DNA of 64,000 nucleotides from Lophium mytilinum (taxonomy: Eukaryota > Ascomycota > Dothideomycetes > Mytilinidiales > Mytilinidiaceae), in contig MU004198.1 in the NCBI GenBank assembly GCA_010093605.1, positions 6,456-70,455 on the forward strand. Direction: 5' to 3'. This document shows, in pieces, positions 22,451 through 32,080 of the stretch. The notes under the pieces are model-generated. The model saw only the letters and a program-made list of their open reading frames with translations, ran no database searches and had not been told where the DNA came from. Each line of letters begins with the position of its first letter. Positions within the stretch are counted from its first letter, which is position 1. The translations under genes were made by a program, and so were the position numbers.

Positions 22451-23388
22451 CAGGTCGCACGTAGGTCCGCACTACTCCGCTTTTGATCAAGAAAAAGCCG
22501 TATGTGGAGATAGGAGGCTCGGTCTCACGATAATAGAATCGATAGTTGTACTAGATAGTACCTAGATACGGCACTAGAGTTGAATGAGCACGTCCAATAG
22601 CATCTGCGGTAATATGAACGAATATCCACCCTACATGGTCGTCAAGCATCCAAGAAACAGCAAAATCTCGCCCGATGGTGTCGAAGAGGGAGGAGACTGT
22701 GAGTATTCATGGCAAGCACCAGTCCGGATCGATAGTGCTCGTAAGTACTCCGTTGACGCACTTCTTAAAATATCTGATAGCGCGACGAGTGGACATGCGT
22801 TCGGCGTGGGGATCGCCAATATGGATCCACGTACCAGAGACACATTTGCCGTTCCTGAGTTTCAGTGACAAAGGCTGTTCGAGGTGGTGGAGGTCGTGTC
22901 TTATGTACCTGGGAACAAGGTTATTTACAACCATAGATGCTAAACTTAGACCCACGGAACCACACCCAGAAGGCCCATATTAGAACCGGCGCCCTATCGT
23001 AGGCTGAATATTACGACAGGGCGGATATTGTGACAAACGAGAGTGCTGCTGAAAGGTCTGGATGAAAATGAGCGCGCCGACGTCGAACATCCTCCGCCGG
23101 TGAGATCATCCTTAAAGATAATATCCTTACCCTTTCTAATATCTTTGGGCGAGCAACGAAGTCGTGCCTCCGGAGTAACATCTGAGTCTACCGTAAGTAA
23201 GCTTTACTAGAACGACGTGTAATTATGCTTGAATATTAGCCTAATAGACTAGCCTTTATTTGTTTCTAGCCAATTAGACGTGACCGTGTGACGCGGTCGC
23301 ACCGAATTAATGAACAAATCCAGGGATATACAACACCCCATAAGCGCCAACGCTGCAAAACACACAACTCCATGGACTAAAAGACCCT
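22451..23388. other. intergenic, no firm gene
   Basis: A 94-codon plus-strand frame (22584-22868) has no recognisable domain or intron signals and is not called. Nothing else supported. Confidence 0.5.
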
Positions 23389-24749
23389 TCAACCACTCCC
23401 ATTCACACCCTCTGCGGCCTTCTTAGCTGCCACCTTCTTCCTCTGCTCCTCGCGCTCTTCAACGTTGATGTTGATATTGAAATGCGCGTTCCGAATCTGC
23501 TCATAGAACCTGCCTGCCGTAACTCCTCTGATTGGCTTCTCAAACTTGCCGGTAATTTGGGTCGTTAGTGTGTCGGTATCCACAATGACTGGTTCGTGAG
23601 CACGGAGAACAAACACGATAGAGTACCGATAGTTCGGCTGAGGTTGACGTGACGGTGAAGTGGAAGGTCGAGCTTCGGTACGACCGTATGCCTTGACTTG
23701 GTGTCCACCGGCACGATATCGATAGTTAGAGAGCCGTTCGAGCTGCCGTCCAACGAGAAGGGACCCGGCGGGATTCTCATAAGTCTTTTCGATCGGAAAG
23801 AAGCATTGCGTGGGTATGTCCCAGACTTCTAAGCCCGGCGTGTCACCAATGACGAGGCTAAGAAGACCTAGGTCGCTGTGTGCTGTTTATTGTTAGACGC
23901 GTGCTCCATAGGCTATGCTGCGCCATGCAAATATTGCTAATGGGAATGCTTCCAGTAGCCCCGAGAAGCGCAAACGCTCAACTCTACGCGTGCTTGTTGC
24001 TGTTCTCCCGCCTGACATGCCTGACTCGAGTAGAGATACGGAAGTATCGGTCAATGCCGTACTGCGGAGAAGAAAGAAAAGAAACATCTAAACTTACGCT
24101 CAGCAACCACCTTCATCTCACCCCCCTCGTACCTAAACAGCCTCAACATCGTTGCCGTTTTCTCCCCATCCTTCTCCTGAAACCTCTTACACGGCCCCAC
24201 ATACCGCCTCAACCCGCCCTCCTCCTCCGCAGCCCCCTGCACCCCCAAACTCTCCCCAATCCTCCCCAAGCTCTGATCCAGCAAGCCCCCCGCCGCATTC
24301 CAATACGCCCGTGCCGCAGCTTTCAGCACCTCCGGCGTCCCCTCCACAGTCCGTAACGTGATGAACTCCTTCTCCCCCTCGATCCGCGACCAGCCTTCCT
24401 CGGAGCCGAGCTTCGTCTTCCAGACCTCCTTCTCGGAGAACGGGAGAGCAAAGAAAGCGCGTGAGGCTTCGAAGAGGTTTTCAGAAGCGCGTTGGAGGGG
24501 ATGCGGGGAGGGTAGGGCTGGGGAGGGCGGGGGAAAGGTGATAGTAGTCCAGCCTTGGAAGGGGAGGTTGGGGGCGTGTTCGGCTCGGACTAATGGCAAA
24601 GGACTCGGGAGAAGAGGTGGCCTGGTGTCGAGTTGAAGGTTGCTAGTTGATTTGGACTTTGATGAGGCGCGTAGGCGGGCTTTGAAGCGGGACCAGAGGG
24701 GTGGGGTGTCGTGCGCGGGTGAGGCGGGTGAGCCGGTGGAAACAGCCAT
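23389..24749 (-). CDS. 2-oxoglutarate/Fe(II) oxygenase-like protein
   Basis: Two exons, complement of 24098-24749 and 23389-23882, joined over a GTAAGT...CAG intron, give 381 residues. The fold is that of isopenicillin-N-synthase-like dioxygenases: an N-terminal L-P-F-S-E-K-E-V-W-K segment (DIOX_N-like), then the iron ligands H219-S-D221 in H-S-D-L-G-L-L-S-L, and a distal His at about 278 in A-G-G-H-Q-V. The 2OG-binding R-Y-S (303-305) follows in N-Y-R-Y-S-I-V-F. G-L-E-V-W-D after the HxD motif is typical of fungal members. The full facial triad is present, so an active enzyme is likely; substrate unknown. The N-terminal 60 residues are low complexity. Confidence 0.88.
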
Positions 24750-25070
24750 CGTGTCTACTTAGTTGGGGCAGAGGTAGAGTGTTCTATTAGGTTCTAAGGA
24801 TATGAATGCGACACGAAGGTTGACGGAGGGAATGTTTGAAGATGAATGGGCTGAGATGGGATGACGTTCCTGAGGTAAGGTCACGTGGCGGGTTTAGTAC
24901 ACAGCCACAGCACAGCCATGCCAAAGACGGACCAGAAAACCGAAGCTTGGAAGGCTGCCTATCGCACGGATATCAAAGCGGTGTTTCATAGGTTTTGAGG
25001 TTGACGCTGTCTCGAAAGTCTTTGGTATAGATTGGTACGCTGTGTATGCACGTCTATGTAAAGAGCCTAG
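24750..25070. other. intergenic, no gene seen
   Basis: Short gap between the oxygenase start and the IBA57 stop; nothing recognised. Confidence 0.6.
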
Positions 25071-26357
25071 TTAGTTTGCCTTTTGCTTCGCCCACATCTG
25101 CTGCTCTCGCGCTCTCAGCCATGCTGGAATCATAGGCTTCACTCTAACGTCTGCATCAGGCGCTACAGGATACTGGACGCCAAACTCCATTCCTGGTTTC
25201 CAGCTGCCGCCCTCAGCACTAACTCGGATATCCGTCATCATTTCCAGCCTGCACAATGCAAGACCGACATTCCCGATATTACCTATCAATTTCCCTGCAG
25301 CGCGTCCCTTCTTCATCGTGCCATCGTCGCTTAGCTGCTTTATGTCCTTACTCTGGGAAGCATCACTCGAAGGATCGTTAGAGTTCCATTGAGGGTCGAA
25401 GGCTGGTACCTCCGCACTAGGCAATGCTTCGCTGCCATGATATAGCTGGATAGGAAGTATGCGCTTCCTTACAACCCCAGTATGCTTCGTCCGAATAGTC
25501 AACTCTTGCCCGACGTAACATCCCTTCCGAAAATCGATCCCGTTCATGAGGTCGATGTTGGACTCCATGGGAAGGGCAGACGTAGGCGGAATCTCCTTCG
25601 GCCCCTCCGGCAACCCATACGTGTATCTCCGCAGATGATACCACTTCAAATCCACCATGTGCTTGTCCAGAACTTCGCGGAATGGCCCGCCCTTGCTACT
25701 TTCGCCAGAGAGCAGTATGCGCTGCCCGAATCCCGGAGCTCGTGGATCTGGTAAACCGCCGGGCATGATGTTCGCATCACCATCTTGCCATGATGCCCAC
25801 ACACCACCCGATCCTTCCTCGACCAACTGCAAGTGGATCTTTGACCGTAATTTATGCCTCTTCAAGTGCCTCAGCAGGCTATCCGCCTCTGTGGAATCCA
25901 CCTCGATAAAACAGGTCCATTCGGCGGAGTCGGGACTCGGATCTGGGTAGATGAAAGCGTCCCATAGCATCCGCCCTCTCGCATCCATAAAGGCCGAGTA
26001 GAAGGGTGTTGTTGTAGTGGGGCCAAGGTTGTTCGAGATGAGACCTTGAAGAAATTTGGGCGCATCTTTGCCCGACAAGCGAATCAAGCGGCGATGGGAG
26101 AGTCTTGTAATACCGACGGCCGGGGGGCCGCCTTCAGTGGTTGCGTTCGCGCTGGCATAGCTGCGACTAGAGAAGTAAGGCCTATAGGAACTTGTTTTAT
26201 GGCGTGAAGATCGAGGCGGAGATAGGCTGGTAGGACGGGCGGCGGTTGCGAAGGTGGCTCGGGGAAGAATGAAGACGCCGGTAGATCTCGACGTAACATC
26301 GAGCCTCTGAAGACATCTAGAACAGATTGAGAGGGTTGATTGGGGATATAGGGCCAT
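25071..26357 (-). CDS. IBA57: mitochondrial Fe-S assembly factor IBA57/CAF17
   Basis: Single exon, 428 residues. The first 75 residues are rich in Arg, Ser and Ala with few acids, a mitochondrial presequence. The body is the GcvT/YgfZ fold: S-G-K-D-A-P-K-F-L-Q-G-L near 95, D-A-R-G-R-M-L-W-D near 125, and the family signature K-G-C-Y-V-G-Q-E at about 278-285, followed by T-I-R-T-K-H-T-G-V-V-R-K-R. IBA57 works with ISA1 and ISA2 in the matrix to make [4Fe-4S] clusters for aconitase and related enzymes. Length and motif order fit fungal CAF17 proteins. Confidence 0.95.
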   Translation of the reverse strand: MALYPQSTLSICSRCLQRLDVTSRSTGVFILPRATFATAARPTSLSPPRSSRHKTSSYRPYFSSRSYASANATTEGGPPAVGITRLSHRRLIRLSGKDAPKFLQGLISNNLGPTTTTPFYSAFMDARGRMLWDAFIYPDPSPDSAEWTCFIEVDSTEADSLLRHLKRHKLRSKIHLQLVEEGSGGVWASWQDGDANIMPGGLPDPRAPGFGQRILLSGESSKGGPFREVLDKHMVDLKWYHLRRYTYGLPEGPKEIPPTSALPMESNIDLMNGIDFRKGCYVGQELTIRTKHTGVVRKRILPIQLYHGSEALPSAEVPAFDPQWNSNDPSSDASQSKDIKQLSDDGTMKKGRAAGKLIGNIGNVGLALCRLEMMTDIRVSAEGGSWKPGMEFGVQYPVAPDADVRVKPMIPAWLRAREQQMWAKQKAN

Positions 26358-27178
26358 GTTGAGGATTTTTGAGGAAAACGAGGGATTTCAGTGACGCAAG
26401 AAACTCCGGCATTTGCCGCTTATCTAGGCTCGGCGTTTCAAGGGTCTCGACCTCAAGTCTTTCAACACCATCTCCAACAGCGCCATCCCACTCCTATTTA
26501 TGTGTTTACTAACTCAAATGAAACTTCGATGAGTACTCTGCAGGACCCATAATCCGACCGCCTTGCATTAGTCATATATTTTGAAGCTACTCTAAACAAT
26601 CAGTTGTCCGCGCAGGTACTGGTTACGGGTAACGAGTGCCTTATACTTAAGTAGTCGGGTACATTGGCTTCGTATCCCTTGGCCCGTCGTGGCGCAACGC
26701 TCGGACTTTCCGTTGAACACTGTGTTAAGGGACAGTCTGGCACCGTTTGAGGTGGCCCGCAAGGCTCTTAGTCTTGTCAAAACTGTCCTTTCTGATCTCT
26801 TATGATGTGCTACAAGACCCCAGGCGCTGCTAGGCTAGTGTACGAAGAGCCTAGAGGGCATGTGTTGCTCAAGCATTTTGCTGCAGCTCTCATCACTTGA
26901 AGCTTCCGATCGTTTGTATTCTTATCGATATGGTAGCCAAATTCGACGGGCCAAGGGATACTTCAGCGTCCCCATCGCTTTCCTTGATTCATCATGATCA
27001 CTCATGCCATCATATTCAATTCTTAAAAAGAAAGGTTGCTTTATTGAAAAACAGACTCAAGCTACATATACGCAGCGAGTAAGAGTAAGAAGCCGAATTT
27101 GAGAACGGAATACTACGATGCTCAGAACAGTCAGGATCCCGAATACTCATGACAGCAACGAGCGGTTTTCCAATTTGC
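26358..27178. other. intergenic, no gene seen
   Basis: Contains the IBA57 promoter region; no coding frame or RNA gene recognised. Confidence 0.55.
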
Positions 27179-29922
27179 CTATTCGAAACTGGAGAGCAGA
27201 TCGACTACCGATTCGTCCGAGGCTTCACCCGAGTTTCCAGACCTCCTGAACGCTCTTATAGCTGCGCGGAACAAACGACTTGGGTATAGTGAGCTCCCAA
27301 GCCGCCCAGATCCCTGTGTATGAAATGGCGGCAGAGAAACGTACTGTAATCGGCCTACACTCGGCAGCGGGAAACGCCCCCCTAGGTGATGTTGTGGTGC
27401 CGGAGGCAGTGCTGTGCTAGTCGAGGATGTTTGAGTCGGTGGGGCATGAGCCTGTTCTGGATTGTACTCGACCGGTTCGGAGTACTCCGTAGGATCGAGT
27501 CCTAGTAAAATAGCACCCGAGCTCACTGCAGCATCCTCAGACGAGCGCGACCGCTCCAACGGACCAGCTGCCTCAGACGGCTCTCCTTGCTCGGACGGAC
27601 GGTCCCTCTCCAATGCCACCTCCGAGGGCGAGGGCGAGGGCCGATCTTGTCGATGGATCAACGCCACCCAGGCGTTTACTCGCACTCTGTCCTCGATCTC
27701 ATGCAGAATCCACTGCGCCAAGCTTTCCTTGTGCATTGTAAAGACAAGGCCTTCTCTCTGCTTTGGCATAAAACCAACCCACACAGGCAGCGCCGGACCG
27801 TCTGTTACCCGGGGCGTTATCAGGGCCGTCCACTCTAGATTGTGCTTATTTCCTTCAAGCAGCCGCGCGATCGCTGCATTGCCTGACCTGTGTATGCACG
27901 GAATGTGTTGGTAGCGCCAACGCTGCGGCGGGGAAAACCATAACTCGGTCTTTGTCTGTGGCCACAAGGCCAGACGGCGCTCCGTCCCGTACGACCGGGA
28001 TGTGAATGCGATTATGCGCTTGCAGTTCGTCTTTCGCATGGCCCTGAGAATTAGACGGTATACGGCCGCGGTTGACAGCGGTGGTGCCACGAAGGTCCAA
28101 AGATAATCCCAGGCGTTTGCGCGGACAAATGAGACCACGATGTCAGCGCGTCTCTGGCCTTGCGCAGGGACCAGTAGTTGTGCAAAAGGCCTTCCCAGAC
28201 GTGGCAATTGGAGTGATCTCTCTCAAACTCCGCTGGAACGTCCTTTTTGTTTCTTACGTACAGGTCCAGTCTTGGGGGGTTCGGGTGATGGCGAGTGTCG
28301 TTGATCACTTCGCGGATGAAGACGAGACCGCAAGGAGCTGTAGTTGTTAGCAAGATTTGGGGTAAAAACAAAGCTAGGGTCACGTACTTGCTCCACCAAC
28401 GACAAGGATATTCGCGTTTTGCCAATCCACTGTTTCATCGGCTTGAGGGGAGTTGTGTGCGGACAGGCCTGATATTTCGTCTGCTTCCTCCTGGAGATCT
28501 GCTAGGCGCTGCTCGTCATCGCTCTCGTTCTCGGATGGGCGAATATGACCGCCGCCGCCACGGAGAGAGGGTGTACCACTCCATGACACACTGCGACCTC
28601 TCGGCTTACGCGTTGGACCGTATGTTACAGTCAAAGCCTCGAGCGACCGCGACAAGAATGCTGGTCTAAGGTTGACTTCCCCTAGCGATTCCACATCACT
28701 ATCGTCGGAATCGTTGAGGGAGCTGCAGGCGTCTGAGGTGGCCTGTCGAGTCCAAGGGTACTCCAAATTGAATTGATGTTGTTGGACTTGGAAGGCCTGA
28801 GGCACCTCTAACGGCGTTGTCGTGTTGTCCGTTTTCTTCTTCAGGAGGGATGAGGATGCTATCGCGTCGTCTATGATGGCTTCGTCTATGGTGACGCCTT
28901 GCAGGTTCTCTTCCCTCTCGCCACCTGGAGGTGGGAGGGGGAATGACGAACTTCTCCCTTCCAGGAGCGCTGAGGGTGACACGATATCATCCATGGTAGC
29001 CCTCCGCATGTACGCCTCATCTGTCAGACCCTCCTCATCCGAGAGCGTTGGGGGCGTAGCGACATTCTCCGATTCTGGGTTGAACCCATGTTCGCTGTCA
29101 TTCAGGGGCACGCTGTCATCCATGGTGGCCCTTCGTACGTACCTCAGGTCCTCTGGGTCGTTCTCGATTTCTGGCGGAGGAGATGCCATCCCATTTTCAG
29201 CGGCCGAAGTCTGCTCTGGGGAGGCTCTCGCATTGTCCTCGGCGGGATTCTCCTCCGGGGTCTCTGGCAATGGCTTCCAAGTAAGGCCACCTGCCTCGGA
29301 CGTGGGAGTCAGCGTTATCGGAACGTCTCTCTCGGCGAGTTCAATTGCGCCGGATGTCGCCGGCTGCTCAGATGCTGATAGTGATGGTTCGGGTTGGGGT
29401 GTAGGGCATGAGACGACTATCTTCGGGACAGCTCGGACTTTCCCAGGGCGCCCATCGTCCGACTCATCGGAAGAGCCCCCAAACTTACAGATCCCACAGC
29501 AAAAGATGGAGTGGAGAAGGCTCGAAATGCCTTCATCGTGAGGGTTAGCTTCCTTACGAAATGATTCCGGACATTAAGACTTCTTACAATTTGCCTTCCC
29601 CTTGTTGCCGCCGATAGAGGTATTGATAGAGTCTGCGCGGCCTACTTCCTGCACGGCCTGTGCCGACTGCTTTGCCTGCTTTGCCCGTGTTGGCTGCATG
29701 GTCCTTGTTGGTTGCGTAGATTGTGGTGGCTACGTAGACTGCAACACAAAGGGCGGGTAAATGTAGGCTAGCGAGCGTAGGAATAGGATGTTTCAATGAA
29801 CGAGCGGAAGGTACATGTGATGATATGATGTTGAACGACGGATGAGATGATAATCGGTTGGACTGACTGATGGATTGAAATGTGACGGATTGAAATGTGG
29901 TGTATGAAGATAGGAAGGCCAT
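27179..29922 (-). pseudogene. NmrA-like NAD(P)-binding protein, apparent frameshift
   Basis: Model: exons 29588-29922, 28388-29520 and 27179-28337, with GT-AG introns and CTAAC branch points. Exon 1 encodes a hydrophobic segment (about residues 50-70). Exon 2 encodes a long acidic, disordered region with repeated R-R-A-T-M-D-D and L-N-D-S motifs. Its end carries N-I-L-V-V-G-G-A, which joins exon 3 as a Rossmann dinucleotide motif (NAD(P)-binding, NmrA/atypical SDR). Exon 3 reads on to L-R-K-A-R-D-A, but the matching D-I-V-V-S-F-V-R-A continues one frame over at about 28150. One missing base would explain this, so the gene is either newly broken or holds a sequence error. A Ser/Pro-rich tail ends the protein. 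Confidence 0.65.
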
Positions 29923-31156
29923 GGTTGAGAAGGGTTGGAAGGGTTGTTTACAGAGGTCTTTCCTCACGATTGCATGGTGCGCAATGCAAGAGCATTCCTA
30001 CAGTGCTTCGATACATGGAAGAGAAGGCAGAGGCGTCCTGTGGAAGAAGGATGCGAAGGGCGTACCTACTCCCGCGTGAGAGTGGTGAAGAGGCAACTAC
30101 ACCTGTAGTGGCAGGCCACAAGTCTGGGCATACAGGTACGCCACCGCTTGGGGTACCCCGACAGGGGTTCGAACACTCAAGAACGATGTCAAGCTTCAAG
30201 CAGCTCAGGTTGGACTGCCTTTTGACTAATTGCCTGCTCAGCAGTCAGGCTAACCCCAGCAGTGGTGTTGGGTGGACAGGTTGGAGCCGAGTCAATTCGT
30301 CTGTCTGAGGTAGTAGACCGAGAAAGTCGGGCGACAGGCTGTCGTTTGGACGTCCAGTACAGTGGCGCGGAGACTGAATCCGTCGCGGTGCTCTGGAAGC
30401 TCCGCAAGCTTTAAAATCGCCTCCATCGAATATTCCCTCTACTCATGTCATTTGTCCATCCATCTTTCCGCAGATACGCTTTTACAGTTTTTGAATTCAT
30501 TGTCGTAGGTAAGTCATGCATCCCTATCCTCTTAATGTCATTAACTTCTAACATATCACTGCTAAGGCCGTTGAGCAAGCCTAAGTGTACTCTCTAATCG
30601 TTACTATACGCAGAATCTAGTCCCCTTGGATCATCCTGCTACAAGTAAGAACGCCTTGAACTAAGATATTGTGAGAATGGATCTCACGACTCAAATCTAA
30701 CTGCCTTACATCAAATCAAAAGCGAGCGTTACTCGATTCTAGGACAATCTATAGAAGTCAGCGATGTTCACACGACGCTAAGTTCAACAACGCCCAACGA
30801 CAACAAAGACGCCGAACCTCTTGACCAAAGAACCAATACAAAGAAGCCGTCTAAGCCGAATGATTATTCCTTTAAGATTAAACTCAAGAACAAAGAACCC
30901 CACTCCGCCTACTCAATGCCATTCTCAAGCATCACAATCACCGCTCTACAGCCATCGAAGCCACATCCCAAGACTAACATTCCCAGCGCTCCTATAAAGT
31001 CTCGTCCACGGCCACCGTTCCATTCGCCATCAGCTTCTATCCCAAATCCCATATCCCACCAACTCCCCTCCCATCCCTCACACCTTCCAACCTCCCCAAC
31101 TCCCCTCCATCACAACCCCAAACCCATCTTCTTCCACACACCAGCCAAACCCAATC
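29923..31156. other. intergenic, no gene seen
   Basis: Between divergent genes. From about 31016 the plus strand turns strongly pyrimidine-rich. No supported gene. Confidence 0.5.
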
Positions 31157-31708
31157 ATGCTCTCTGCCCACCTCACCCTCCCCACCCTCCTCTCCCTCCT
31201 CTCCCACCTTCCCCCCACCCTCTCCCTCCCCAAATCCGCCTCCCTCACCCCCCTTTCCCCCAACACCCTCACCCTCCACAACGCCTGCCCCTACCCCCTC
31301 CTCCTCTCCTCAATCTCCCAAACCCTCTCCCTTACCCCCCTCACCATCCCCTCTGGCCGCACCCACACCGAGCCCCTCCGCACCTCCTGCGCCGGCTGCG
31401 GCGTATCTCTAAAACTCGCGCACCCCGCCGCCCCCGCCGCCGTCACGCAATTCGAGTACTCGATCACCGGCGGGCGGGTGTGGTACGACATCTCGTTGAT
31501 AGACTGCGTGAAGGGGGGCGATGCGAGCCAGTGTCCGGGACATGAGGCGGGGTTGAAGATCCATGGGGATGGAGGCGATGTGATGAGGTGCGCGCCGGGG
31601 AGTTATTGCGCGGCGGAGGCGTATTATGTGCCGGTGCCGGGCGCGGTGCAGCCGGTGGGGAGTGCGGTGGCTGGTGGGGATTTGAGGGTGGAGATTTGTT
31701 CAGGGTGA
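31157..31708 (+). CDS. BYS1/antigenic thaumatin-like secreted protein
   Basis: Single exon, 183 residues. A Leu/Ser/Pro-rich hydrophobic N terminus (about 22 residues) serves as signal peptide. The mature part begins N-A-C-P-Y-P-L and shows the BYS1 pattern: T-I-P-S-G-R-T-H-T-E-P-L-R, F-E-Y-S-I...R-V-W-Y-D-I-S, then D-C-V-K...C-P-G-H-E-A-G-L and C-A-P-G-S-Y-C-A-A-E-A-Y-Y-V-P. Eight Cys residues suit a disulphide-bonded extracellular protein. The first 300 nt are very C-rich on the coding strand with almost no G. BYS1 proteins are small secreted antigens of ascomycetes; function is not settled. A decayed copy of its 3' end lies at 36223. Confidence 0.88.
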   Translation: MLSAHLTLPTLLSLLSHLPPTLSLPKSASLTPLSPNTLTLHNACPYPLLLSSISQTLSLTPLTIPSGRTHTEPLRTSCAGCGVSLKLAHPAAPAAVTQFEYSITGGRVWYDISLIDCVKGGDASQCPGHEAGLKIHGDGGDVMRCAPGSYCAAEAYYVPVPGAVQPVGSAVAGGDLRVEICSG

Positions 31709-32080
31709 TGTTGACTACGAGATTTGGCAGTGTATTCTTCTCTTCCTTAGTTGTTATGGGCATTCTTAATTGAGAGGGGCTTTCTCGGGCTGGAGAGGAG
31801 GGGGAGGGTACAAAGGAGCAACAATGTGATTAAGAGACTGTCTTGCCATAGCATGGTGATTCGGTTGGCAAACTGTGTTCGAGCGGAATCATAGCAAAAA
31901 GGATACGCACTGCAGCAGTTAGCCCAGTATTTGAGTGTTCTCGATATCATGAACTTACGCGGTTGTTCAGTGAGAAAGCAGCCAACTCCACAAGGCGGCG
32001 GTCCACAATAAACACGTCTAATCGTAGCTTGGTAAAGGCTGCAGGAATCTTATAAATGCTCCAAAGCATATGTGAGATTC
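31709..32080. other. intergenic, 3' flanks of converging genes
   Basis: Includes the BYS1 3' region that is partly duplicated at 36290-36445; no gene. Confidence 0.6.

Noticed and set aside
22584-22868. 94-codon plus-strand frame
   Set aside because: No recognisable domain or promoter; kept only as unassigned sequence.
30160-30185. tRNA-like T-arm (GGGGTTCGAACAC)
   Set aside because: No acceptor stem, D-arm or anticodon arm could be paired around it.
30916-31545. 209-codon Pro/His-rich plus-strand frame
   Set aside because: Shadow of the pyrimidine-rich tract; the BYS1 frame with a signal peptide and Cys pattern is the real one.
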